Source of the DNA: Daucus carota subsp. sativus
Lineage: Eukaryota; Streptophyta; Magnoliopsida; Apiales; Apiaceae
Assembly (NCBI RefSeq): GCF_001625215.2
Contig: NC_030383.2
Location: 56,782,949 to 56,846,948 of the forward strand
Length of the DNA: 64,000 bases
Direction of reading: 5' to 3'
Below, one piece after another: positions 43,445 to 54,400 of the stretch (positions are counted from its first letter, which is position 1; every line of letters starts with the position of its first letter). The translations under genes and the position numbers were made by a program. The notes under the pieces were generated by a model. The model saw only the letters and a list, made by a program, of their open reading frames with translations. It was not told where the DNA came from and made no database searches.

Positions 43445-44134
43445 TTAGTCAAGAATCTCTATCACTTCAACCATTTCCTCCCCAGCGAGCATCTGGGCAC
43501 CATCGTCGACCTCAGGGACAACTTGCTCATCGTCGTCCACCACAGCAGGTACAATATCTTCTTCATGAACTGCCATAAACAGGGGGTCAGCAGGGCCCAA
43601 CCCCATATCCCGATTCCAGAGTTCGAACACCTGCCCAAAGGGCTGCGCCATGATAACCATTTGTTTGTAGTGCTCAGCTCCATGATGAGCAAGATAAATA
43701 GCTAGCTCATTGGCATTAGTCTCACAGAGCCTTACTTCCATGTGGAAGTTCCTGTCTGCATTTCTTTGGTTCAACTGCTGAACTATTTCAGCGTGATCTG
43801 GATGAACCCCTTCGAGAGAGGAGTTCCTCCATTCCCAGAAGGAGTCCACATGGTTACTTTCCAGCACAAAATGCTCCATTTTCTCTACATACGCTCGTTT
43901 GCACCCCTCTAGCATGGCCTGATACTCATTGATCCTGGGGTTAGTGATCCCCAACGAGCCTGACAGCATACGGATGATTTTGCCACGACAGTTTCTGATG
44001 ACCACACCAATGCCTGAAACATTACCATTTGGCAAAGCATTGACGAAAAAACAGCCGTACACGTTAATTTTGACAAATCCAGGTCTAGGCATAATCCACC
44101 TGGGGTTAGCATCGACATTTTCGACCTCAGCCAT
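43445..44134 (-). CDS. RNase H-like (RVT_3 fold) protein, third ORF within the LINE
   Basis: An intact frame of 229 residues starting MAEVENVDANPRW in a good context (CACCCATGG). Residues about 20-150 have the layout of plant RNase H-like domains: FVKINVYGC for strand 1, then GIGVVIRNCRGKIIRM, NEYQAMLEGCK and a VLESNH segment. The catalytic Asp expected in strand 1 is Tyr (NVYGC) and the one expected in strand 4 is Asn (ESNH), so nuclease activity is unlikely. The C-terminus is acidic (EEDIVPAVVDDDEQ). It lies in the same orientation as the LINE ORFs, between the ORF2 stop and the poly(A) tail, and has its own TATA-like sequence upstream. It may be a captured host gene or a family-specific ORF; function unknown. 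Confidence 0.65.
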   Translation of the reverse strand: MAEVENVDANPRWIMPRPGFVKINVYGCFFVNALPNGNVSGIGVVIRNCRGKIIRMLSGSLGITNPRINEYQAMLEGCKRAYVEKMEHFVLESNHVDSFWEWRNSSLEGVHPDHAEIVQQLNQRNADRNFHMEVRLCETNANELAIYLAHHGAEHYKQMVIMAQPFGQVFELWNRDMGLGPADPLFMAVHEEDIVPAVVDDDEQVVPEVDDGAQMLAGEEMVEVIEILD

Positions 44135-44236
44135 GGGTGAGGAAAGAAGCAAGGAGAAGAGGGGGAGAAAGTACAGAGGTATTTGGTAGAGGAAAAAAGC
44201 AAGAGATGTGAATGAACACATCTCTCAACTGGTCTG

Positions 44237-44244
44237 TATAAATA
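44237..44244 (-). promoter_or_regulatory. TATA-like box upstream of the third LINE ORF
   Basis: TATTTATA on the minus strand (TATAAATA on the plus strand), about 100 bp before ATG 44134 and followed by a CT-rich leader without upstream ATGs near the start. It could serve as a promoter for the third ORF; use is inferred. Confidence 0.4.
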
Positions 44245-44414
44245 GCCACTGAGGAAGTGTGTTGGAAATCCAAGAAGCACGCCTGGGCGGACAAATACTA
44301 TCAGGCTTGAAGCAGGATTGGGTGAGGCGTAGAGGCTCTGCAGATGATTCTAGAAATAATCATTACTCTAGAAATTTATGTACAAGTTTTAAATCCCTCC
44401 CATATTTGAATATA

Positions 44415-47400
44415 TTAGGAGAAAGCCCAAGATAAAGATATATCCAGCTTATGGGCCCCAGATTTAGCCAATAAGTCTGCCACGTTGTTGAGCTCTCTAG
44501 GAATTAATTTTACATATATTTGTCTCGAGGCTAATTGCATGGCCAGCTCGGTATCACCTTCTCCCCCTGCATGAGAATATAACTCCAAGAACCTGTTAAT
44601 AAGTGACTTGCAGTCCACATACACCAGTAGTGATTTGTCTGCCCAAACTGACTGTGCAAAATTTTTTATCAAAAAACATAATGCACTCCATTCCGCTTCC
44701 AATGGAGAATTAGCATTGCAAGGCCCTGAAAAAGTAAAAATGGCATTTCCATTTTGTTTTTGAATGAACCCTCCTATACCAGCTTTACTTTGCCCATTCC
44801 TAGACTTCAACGATCCATCAATGAAGCCTATTAATTCTGATTGAACTTGGAGCAGAGACTGTCTTTGTAGTGACTCTGAGTTGGTGACTGTACCCATTGG
44901 ATTTGAGTACCACCACCGAGAGGACTCTTTAACTAATAAGTCTGATGCTAAGCACCAGTCTAATGACTGTTGTTTCACCAGTGCTAGCATTTCTCCAACA
45001 CTTTGGTTCTTGCCTCTGAATATTACTGCATTTCTTGAGAGCCAAATGATCCACAAAGTGGCACATAAGACTATTTTCCATACCATCCTTGCCTTTTTGT
45101 TTGTGAACATCTTTGCAGAATTCCATAGCGCCTCCAAGGAGTTGAGATGCAAATAGTCAGGATGAATTTGCCACCAAAAGCATACAAGATTCCACATACA
45201 CATAGCCCGAGGACATCCTTGAAAGAGATGAAACTCTGTTTCTTCAGAATAACCAAAAAGCTACACGCATTGTTTTCATTTGTGTGAACCCCTCTCTTAG
45301 ACAGAAGATCCCTGGTGGGAAGGACATTTAGATGAAGTTTCCACAGGAAGAGCTTGATCTTATTAGGAACCTTCATCTTCCAAATAAATTCCCATTGAAT
45401 TCTCTCTTCAGAATAAGTAAGTTCTTGTGTGGCTTTTTTAGCAGAGTACTCAGCCCTCGCAGCCTTCCATATGAGTCTGTCCTCTTTGTTTGATAATGAC
45501 ACATCCTTCACTATTATTGCTAGCTTGTCTAAATCCTCTAGTTCCTAGGCCCTAAGAGCCCTTCTCCAGATGTTGTCTTTAGCAGAGCTTGATGCAAACC
45601 AACTCTGAATAAAGGAGCTTACAGTGTGTTCTTTGAGCTTGGATAGGCTGTACAACCTGTTAAATTTCTCCATTAGTGGGCTGTCCTCAAACCAGCAATC
45701 CACCCAAAACAGTATCTTGTTACCATTGCCCAAGACCCATGTGAAATTCTTATGTTTAACAGTCTGTTTGAATAGAGAATGATGAGCTGTCCTGACAATT
45801 GCCTCCAGACTATCTGACATATTTTTATGGCTCAGGCCCTCACTGAGACTAACCTTGCTGGTGCAGTTGTACTTCCCTCTAATCCAGATATTCCAACTTC
45901 TGTGCCTTTCTTTTTCCCACCTGTAAGACCATTTTCCTAATAGGGATAATTTTTTTATCTTGATGGGAGTCAAACCAAGACCACCCTGATATCTTGGTTT
46001 GCATACTTTAGCCCAGTTAACTAAATGTAACTTCTTCTGTGTCCCTTCTTTGCCTTCCATCTGCCCCCACAGAAAATCTCTCCTGATCTTCTCCAATTTG
46101 TTGCATATAGATGAGGGAATAGAGTGTAAACTCATCCAATATACTGGCAAGCTGTCCAGTACCGATTTAACAAGCACTGATCTTCCTGCTTGATTAAGAT
46201 AGTCAGCCTTCCAACCTGCCAATTTTTGACTAAACCTCCTAATTAATGGATCCCAGAATACCTTCCTTTTACATGAGACTCCTATAGGAATTCCTAGGTA
46301 CTTCATTGGCCACACGCCAAGTTTGCATTTGAGGATCTGAGCACCCTCATATTGGTTAGTATGGCAGCACTTATGTGCAAAAATTTCACTCTTGTCAAAA
46401 TTTATCTTGAGCCCCGAGATTAACTGGAAGCATTGCAGGACAGTTTTCACACCCTTTACAGATGTTACAGAATCTTCCACGAAGATTATCGTGTCATCCG
46501 CGAATTGTAAGTGTGTAATTGGAGGAGATGATTTATCCAGCGTAATCCCTCTAAAGATTCCTTTATTTGCTGCTTCGTTTAACATTGAGCTAAGCACTTC
46601 TGCAACCAGATTAAAGAGCAGAGGGGATAGGGGGTCTCCTTGCCGCAACCCTCTACTCGGAGAAAATTCTTTCGTGGGTGATCCGTTAACTAGGATAGAT
46701 ATTCTTGAAGTACTCAGCAAGGATTTAATCCAGTCTAGCCATTTAGTATTAAAATTCATTTTCTCCAAGACTGAAAACAGGAACTCCCACTTGATAGTAT
46801 CAAAAGCTTTTTCAAAATCAAGCTTGATCACCATCCCCTTACACTTGTTCTTCTGGAGAGAGTGAACTAACTCCTTGACCACCAAGATACCCTCAGAAGC
46901 TTGTCTTCCCTTAGTAAACCCCGATTGAGTGTCACTGGTCAAATAACCCATATGAGCGGCAAGCCTACTTGCTAGGACTTTTGTGAGGACTTTGATTGAG
47001 GTATTAACAAGGCTGATGGGTCTATAATCCCTAACTGTTGATGGATCTGCGTTTTTAGGAATCAATGTCACAAAGGAGGAATTTAGGCCAGCTGGAATTG
47101 CAGCAGTGTCATGGAATGCAAATATGAAGTTCTCCATCTTGGAGCTGATAAAAGGCCACAAAAATTTTAGACTACGAACGTTAAGGCCGTCTGGCCCAGG
47201 TGCTTTGTCATCCCCCATGGAACCCAGCGCAGCTATCATTTCTTGTTTGTGAATGGGTCTAACCAAATCCTGGCTATCTTTGTCCGACAACCTTGGTAGC
47301 GTTAGGAGACCCAAATCTAACAGACTATCTCCCCTACTCCTAAAGAACTCTGAATAATGCTCAAAGAAGGCTTGCTTGATCAATTCGTGCTCGGTTACCC

Positions 47401-48529
47401 ATTTGCCGCCCCAATACAATTTGGTTATTGTATTCCTGCTTTTCCGCCTTTGTACCGCTTGATGAAAGAACTTTGTATTACCATCCCCCAGCTTCAGCCA
47501 ATTTATTCTTGCCTTTTGGCTCAACATAGATTCCTTGTGATCGTATAGAGTTTTTAACCTCCTCCTAATCTCTAGGAGCTCTATCTCTGGGCTATCATCT
47601 AGTATGTCCTGCTTAAACTCTAACTGCTGTATTTCCTCATCAATTTTCTCCTTGGCTCCTTTAGAACTCCGCTTAATAGTAACTTTAATATCCCTCAGAG
47701 CTTGCTGAATGTTGGCATTTTCCCAACCCTTTTTGCTTTTGGATAGACTCTTCACCTCTTCTAGGAGACTATCAGTTAGGAAGCAATTAAATATCTTGAA
47801 AGGTTTGGGGCTTACATCCCTTGTCCCTGATGATACCAAGAGCGGTTTATGATCCGAATGCTTCCTACCTAGAGCCACCACCTGCCACCTTGCCACCTGG
47901 AACCAATCTGCGTTAACTAGAACTCTGTCCAACTTGCTCTTTTTCCCCTCAGGGCCAAACCAGGTGTAGCTGGCATTCTCAAAACTAATATCTATCAGGT
48001 TACAATCAGAAATGAAATCATTGAAATCTGTTGTGTCTATACTTCTGTACACACATCCCCATCTCTCATTAGCTGAGCGCACACAGTTGAAATCCCCCAT
48101 GAAAGCCACAGGTTCGTTTTGCGACAGGCTTAAGATAACTCTCATTTCTTGCCAGAGCTCTTTTTTCATTGACGATGAGAGCGGACTATATATATTAATA
48201 ACATGGAACCTCCCCCCATTTCCTCCAATAATCCTAAAAGTCGTCCATACCCAGTGTCTAGCTTGAGCTATCGCTAAACATTTCACACTATTTAAGTACC
48301 AAAAGGTTGCTACCCCTCCTGATAAACCGACTGAAGGCTGAGCAGCCATACCATAAAAAACCTGGCTTAAGGGGGGCCTATTTTCCAACACTAATTTGTC
48401 TTCACATTTCGTCTCCTGCAAACAAACAATGTCCACCTTATTTGTTCTAACCAAGTCCTGCAGATTCCTCCTGGCCACACTATTATTCATACCCCTAATA
48501 TTCCATGAAAATAACTTTAAACTGATCAT
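44415..48529 (-). pseudogene. LINE ORF2: endonuclease, reverse transcriptase, zinc finger, RNase H; two lesions
   Basis: From ATG 48529 (MISLKLFSWNIRGMNN) the frame stays open for 994 codons to TAG at 45545-45547. It contains an apurinic-type endonuclease (WNIRGMNN, QETK, GDFN, SDHKP), the linker NWLKLGDGNTKFFH and a non-LTR reverse transcriptase with YRPISLVN and the catalytic FADD. The same frame resumes after the TAG with the zf-RVT linker region, then shifts at an A5 run on the plus strand (45255-45259). Beyond it the frame reads the knuckle (CPRAMCMW) and an RNase H with GFIDGS, LEAEWSAL, VYVDCKSL and NNVADLLAKSG, all catalytic acids present. The product would be one polyprotein in an active copy. 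About 58 bp separate it from ORF1. Confidence 0.88.
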
Positions 48530-48587
48530 CTGAAAGCATCTCAACTACAACAAAACTATCTCTCTAAACTAGATTAGCCAAGAAACT

Positions 48588-50618
48588 TCATAGTACACCA
48601 GTTTCTAACTGTTTGGCTATTTCCATGATTACCTTCTCTCTGTCACCCTTAATGACTAAACCCATATTTTCCGCACTACTAATGATTTCTAAAGCTTCCT
48701 GCACCGTCTTGCCCGTTAAGCCTAAAGGGACTATATGCAAACAATTCTCAGCATTCTGCTTGCCCCTTGGTCTAACACAGCTTCTGCCACCTCCCCCCTT
48801 TTTCCTTTTGTTTTTAAACTTGATGCCTATTTCAAAGGGGTTGCGAATTACACTGGTAATTTTTTTTGGCCTCCCCCTGTTACTTTTGACTTTGAGCTTC
48901 TTGCAAACATCTGTACACAGATCTGTCTGCAAACTCAATATCTTTTCTGGGGCGCATATCTCCGATTTAGATGATGCATCTATCATCTGAGTGGCATCCG
49001 AGCTGATGTCTGAGCTAGACTGAATATTCCTAAATTTATCCTTAGAGTTCTGTTTACTCGCGGAATGATTAGAATGCAAAGAAGTCTTAACACTCCTAGC
49101 TTCTGAACTGTCATTTTGATAGACTTCTTTAGCTTGGTCCTGAAGGTCGTTCCTCTGCTCATGCTCATTCTGCTGCTGCTCACCTCCAACTTGAATTCTC
49201 ACCTCTTCCTTGACACTAGTGTCCTTATTTCCATTACATCTCGAAATTTCCCCCTCCTCTTCCTTCAAAGGGCTACTTGAGAATTCCATGGGGAGAACTT
49301 TCCCTACCAGATAATCCCTATCTGTGACTTCCCTCAAGACTATGTTTTTATTTATCCCTTTATATAAGATCTTCATCTCATCATAGATTGGTTTCATCCA
49401 AGAGGTATCCACACAGACTAGGGGGTTGAAGAATTCACTAAGATCATCACCCTGATAGGACCAGCTGATCCACTCTCCAAATCTACTTGTTAATGCCTTT
49501 AGATTCTCCTCTTTCCAGGCAGGCATTGGGAGCCCTATGCATTCTAGCCACACCGCTTTCGAAATAACATGATCATTTTGATTGTAATCCCGGATTTTAC
49601 AGAACCAAACAGAAAGGTCTGTGTTGATAAGCTCATCCCAACTGTCTTTGCTATCCTTTCTGATTAAAAATTTCCTTCCAGATAGAGATGTAACTCTGTA
49701 TTGCTCCAAACCAATATCATTTAGTTTACTTTGAAGGTCTTTAGCATTTTCTTCAAACCATAGGTAGCCTATTTTGCAATCCATCAGTGCCAACTCCACC
49801 TCTTCATCCACTTCAATTTCCGTAAACTCAAAAAGTTTCTTCCCAAAATCCACTTTTTCCTCTTCCTCTTTATCCTTACCCACCTTGTCCATCTTGGCCC
49901 TAACTTCACTATTGTCTAATTTTCTTGCCCCATTTCCTAAGTTAGTACCCAGCTTCTCTTCCTTTTTCCCATTAATGGTCATTCGAATTCTACTCCCCAA
50001 CTTTTTGTCCATCTTGGCGTTATTTATAATAGCTCCAGCCTCTAGTTCACTGCAAGTGTGGACAAAACCGAATCTTTTCCCAGAAATATCCCTCTTCTTG
50101 GGCAAGATAACATCTAGCACTTTACCACATGATTTAAACAATTCCCACATTTGTCTACCCGTTGTATCCTCTGGAATGTTGTGTAGGAAAATGGTGGTGA
50201 CAGAATCCCTTTTGTTTTTGTCTGGAAGAACCGATCGCCTTTTCTTGTAAGATACAGTATGCCATTCCTCTTCCTCTTTTCTTGGATGGAAAGCTGCATC
50301 CATCACCATTCTAGCTTCACCATGATCCTCCATCAGTGTAGATCTATACGTTTTCCGATCCTCCTTAGCCTTCTCCATTAGGCTTCTAGAATGTATTTGA
50401 TCCAAGGCCTCTTGTATCACACTCTCATCACCGATATTAAGCTTTTCTAAGATATCTTTCTCTACCCAATAGTTATGTGCCCATATGAAGTTTTTAACTA
50501 GCTTGGCCTCATCTAGTTTCATCTTTCTGAATCTGCCATGGTTCCTCTCACGAGCCGTTGGGAAGTTCAAATTTTGAAAATCGCCCCTGAAGTCGCCCCG
50601 GAAATCGCCTCTCTCCAT
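48588..50618 (-). CDS. LINE ORF1 RNA-binding protein
   Basis: An intact frame of 676 residues. An RRM lies at about 141-220, with RNP2-like TIFLHNIPE (142-150) and RNP1-like KRFGFVHT (181-188). It is followed by a charged linker and a region resembling the DUF4283-type domain of plant L1 ORF1 proteins (VWLECIGLPMPAWKEENL). The C-terminal third is Ser/Lys-rich with basic patches. The N-terminus begins with three RGDF-type repeats. In L1 elements ORF1 binds the element RNA and acts as a chaperone. Its intactness, against the broken ORF2, suggests the element is not very old. Confidence 0.85.
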   Translation of the reverse strand: MERGDFRGDFRGDFQNLNFPTARERNHGRFRKMKLDEAKLVKNFIWAHNYWVEKDILEKLNIGDESVIQEALDQIHSRSLMEKAKEDRKTYRSTLMEDHGEARMVMDAAFHPRKEEEEWHTVSYKKRRSVLPDKNKRDSVTTIFLHNIPEDTTGRQMWELFKSCGKVLDVILPKKRDISGKRFGFVHTCSELEAGAIINNAKMDKKLGSRIRMTINGKKEEKLGTNLGNGARKLDNSEVRAKMDKVGKDKEEEEKVDFGKKLFEFTEIEVDEEVELALMDCKIGYLWFEENAKDLQSKLNDIGLEQYRVTSLSGRKFLIRKDSKDSWDELINTDLSVWFCKIRDYNQNDHVISKAVWLECIGLPMPAWKEENLKALTSRFGEWISWSYQGDDLSEFFNPLVCVDTSWMKPIYDEMKILYKGINKNIVLREVTDRDYLVGKVLPMEFSSSPLKEEEGEISRCNGNKDTSVKEEVRIQVGGEQQQNEHEQRNDLQDQAKEVYQNDSSEARSVKTSLHSNHSASKQNSKDKFRNIQSSSDISSDATQMIDASSKSEICAPEKILSLQTDLCTDVCKKLKVKSNRGRPKKITSVIRNPFEIGIKFKNKRKKGGGGRSCVRPRGKQNAENCLHIVPLGLTGKTVQEALEIISSAENMGLVIKGDREKVIMEIAKQLETGVL

Positions 50619-50668
50619 CGTGTTGGTTTTTCTTAATTATTATTAACCACCATGTTCGATTATTTAAT

Positions 50669-51241
50669 TAATCATCTGATTAATCTTCAATCAATTCAAT
50701 TAATTTTTTATTAATTTTTATTTCATGTCTTCACCGATCCAAGTTCGTACCATTTTTCACGACACTAGTTCACGCAAGAAGATTCTTGCAACTTTTACAA
50801 ATTAATTTTAATTAATTTTAATAGATTTTAGATAACCCGTTTTAATTGTATCTTGACCAAGCACTCTAATTTCATCATTAGTTCAATCCCACTACACTCC
50901 AGCAGAACTAATAATTTTACGCACTTTTGTTGTAACATTTCTGTTTGGAATCGATATTGTTTCAATCCTTTCATTTAATTAAATGAAGTTTATTGTTATG
51001 TAAAAAATAATTATTCACTCATTTTTATGTGAGAGTTACTTATCAAAATAAGTGATTCTCGAGACATCAGTTTATTGATGTACTAGTCTATTGTACTTTT
51101 ATCAAGTGATAGGTGTTTATTGGCGGTTAGATTACTATACCAGCCCAAGCCCAAGAAAGAACTGGACTAGTATCCATCTATTTTTCCAGTCCACTTTTGA
51201 ACCCATTTCATCAAATCGGATCTTTCTCCCGTTCCTCTGCA
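50669..51241. other. Spacer between LINE and CWF19-like gene
   Basis: AT-rich 'attaatc' sequence continuous with the flank at 43090-43178 (the pre-insertion site), followed by the promoter and short leader of the CWF19-like gene. No separate gene is seen. Confidence 0.6.
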
Positions 51242-51398
51242 ATGTCCCCTCCCAGAATCCTTCTCGCCGGCGACGTTCTCGGCCGCCTCAATCAACTCTG
51301 CAAACGCGTCTCTTCGGTAACTCACACATATGCATCTCTCTCTCTCTCTCTCCCCCTCCTTCCCTCTCTCTCTCTCCCTCTCCTCCTCTCCTATTGCC

Positions 51399-51449
<51 letters not shown>

Positions 51450-54400
51450 CACACACACACCAAAAAAAATAAAAAATTGCGCATCTTAAGTTATATTTTG
51501 TGATTATTAGTTGACTGCTGACACACACACTAGTGATGCAGTTTAATGTATGTGATATTAGGTTAACAAATCAGCTGGTCCATTCGATGCGCTTCTATGC
51601 GTTGGCCAGTTTTTTCCGGATAATTCTGACCGGCTCGAAGAGTTCATGAACTATATAGATGGACGGAGCACTTTTCCGTTGCCTATTTACTTTATCGGAG
51701 ATTACGGAGCTGGAGCTCCCAAGGTTTTGTCTGTTGCAGCAAAAGATTCCGCCAATTTAGGGTTTAAAATGGACGGTCTTAAAGTCTGCGATAATTTGTT
51801 TTGGTTGAAAGGCAGTGGCAAGTTCACTCTCCACGGTATGTGTTCGAATTATGTTTTGGTTTATTATTATGTTGACAATTTTGTCAAAAGATATATATGT
51901 ACATTGTGCTATTTGTTATGTTGTGAGTCGTGATAAACTTATTAACTCCGATACATAAGTGCATTGTGCTCCTTTTTTATATCGTAGTAATTATATTTTG
52001 TTATTTTAATATGCTAGTAATTTTGGCGAGTAGCCATATGTACATTATGTTCATTTTGGATCATGATTCGTTATGATTATTTATAATTTGGTAACTATCT
52101 TAGTATAGTAATTTTTAACGCTCCAGAGATACTAAAACAGCAGTAATATTAAAATTCTGTCAGAGTCAGGCAGTTTTAGTAATTGTATTTTGTTATTTTA
52201 TTATGCTATTTATTTTGGCGAGTAGCCATATGTACATTATGTTCATTTTGGATCATGATTCGTTATGATTATTTATAATTTGGTAACTATCTTAGTATAA
52301 TAATTTGTAATGCTCCAGAGATACTAAAACTGCAGTAATATTAAAATTCTGTCAGAGTCAGGCAGTCAGCTAAAAGCAGAAGTATAGAAATCGTATAATA
52401 TCTTGGTTAGGTGTGGAATAATGAATTTGACATAAAGTTAATGGTGATATAATTTGTATGGAAGCCATCAGCAGATGCACTAGGATAAATGATGCTGCAA
52501 TATGTTACTTCTGTATGTTAGTATCAGTTTCAGGTTTTAGAATTTGGATTGTTAAGAATTAAAGTGCTAATGAACGTAGAATGTCATTTTATGTTGTACC
52601 TTTGGTGTACAAGGCCTGTGTTGATATTGTTAGATTAATTTGGATTCCTTAGAGGAATCGATCAGGTACATGAAGCTTCAGTGGATGCTACACAGAAGAG
52701 AATCTTTTCTGCAAGCTTTGTTATTTGTTAGTGATGGAAGATAGAATTTTTACAAATTACAAGAAAACTTGACTTAGTTTTATCATTTTATTTAACTTAC
52801 TGTTCAACTAAATAACAAAACGATAAATCCATTAATTTTTGCCCACCAAGTGTCTATCTGTTTGTCATATTTTACTAAGGCAGTTTTCATAGTACGTGGT
52901 ACTGTAGTTGTAGTCAAGGTCTCAATCTTTGGAATTTGCAGAGGAAATTAGTCTAGGTATCTGCATCATGATTGATATATTATTTTTATATAACAGAGTG
53001 TTCCACAGTGAATTTTTGGAAACTGGAAAATCGTGTTGTCTTTTTTTTTCCCCATTCTGCCAAAGAAATTAGATTCATTACTAAATCAAATCGTTCGCCA
53101 ATACATGACTGAACTCCTGGTGAATAGCGCACACCCTCCGAGTACGATCAGCTATAGAACTACTATACCTCGCTAAGTAGTGAGCTATGTGGTTCGCAGA
53201 CCGTTTTACAAATTTAATTGTCACTCTCCTTACACTCCCGGATCAGTCTGCCAAAGTATGCAGCAAAGGGGAGTCGCTATGGATTGCCTGAACAGCAACA
53301 ATGCAATCTGTTTCGACTGTCACAGCCTCTCGGTTTTGTTCCTTGATCCAGCTTAGAACCTCCCTAATGCCAATGGTTTCTGCAATTTTTGGATTTACCT
53401 TACCCAGACAACACTTCGATCTAGCTTCTATTAGTTTCCCAGCAGAGTCACGAACCACAAAAGCATAGCTAAAGCAGTTAGAGGCTTCAAAAATCGCAGC
53501 ATCTGAATTAACCTTAATTGTATCAACCGTTGGACAGACCCAGTGCTCGTCACCATCTATTGGATTCATTAAACCCAGATAGTGGCCAGAAGTGTTGTCT
53601 TTATGTGTAACTGATATTATAATTTTTTTACTGATGTTGACCATGTTATTTATGGATGTAGCATAATTTAGGGAAGCAATCTTAGTTACAGGGAAAAACA
53701 TATTACTAGAAACTTGTGTTAAATAGATTTTATGTAATCGTGAATGCTGATCACATTTATATTTAGGACTATCTGTCGCATACCTATCTGGTAAGCAATC
53801 AGCAAGTGGGCAACCATATGGAACATATAGTCAAGATGATGTTGATGCTTTGCGGGCTTTAGCTGAAGAATCCGGAATAGTAGATATATTCTTAACATAT
53901 CCTTTCCGTTGTTTATTTATTTATAATTTATAATTCTCCGTCCCCCCTCCCTTTAAATCTTTCTTTCGACTTAGTTGATCGAGCTAATGTATTATACTTC
54001 TTGTTTCCTTAACTACATTATACTAATGAGTGGCCGAGTGGGATCCTGAATGGAGTTCCGACAACAGATATTCCTCTTGGGATTCCGGACTTATCTGATA
54101 CTGACTCCACAATCTCGGAGTTAGTTGCAGAAATAAAACCCAGGTACATGATATTAGTACGGAAATATATATATACTTTCAAATTCTTTTAACATTTAAG
54201 GTTCTATTTAATGTTATGAAGGAGTATATTTTCCCTGTTTTAGATAAATACAGACGACTATTTGTTCTTCTCTTCCATCCTGATGCCAGTCAATGATTAT
54301 GTCTTTTAGATAATATATGATAACCACTTGTTTCCTTTATATACTGGTGTGTGACAGGTATCATATTGCAGGAAGTAGAGGGGTATTTTATTCTCGAGAA

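Larger units (their letters stand above)
43180..50650 (-). mobile_element. L1-type LINE with three ORFs and an 18-bp target-site duplication
   Basis: The 18-bp sequence ATGTTCGATTATTTAATT occurs at about 43161-43178 and again at about 50651-50668. Just inside the left copy lies a poly-T run, which is the poly(A) tail of a minus-strand element, preceded in element sense by ATCTTTGGCCTTTC. ORF1 starts only about 33 bp inside the right copy, so the element is close to full length. Contents in order: ORF1 (50618-48588), ORF2 (48529 onward, endonuclease, RT, zinc knuckle, RNase H; ending 44415) and a third ORF (44134-43445). ORF2 carries one stop and one frameshift. Confidence 0.88.

Noticed and set aside
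46392-46865. Plus-strand ORFs across the LINE
   Set aside because: They are antisense shadows of ORF1 and ORF2.
51091-51489. 132-codon ORF covering exon 1 and the microsatellite
   Set aside because: It reads through the exon 1 donor into CT/CA repeat; the frame and splice signals of the CWF19-like gene explain the real coding part.
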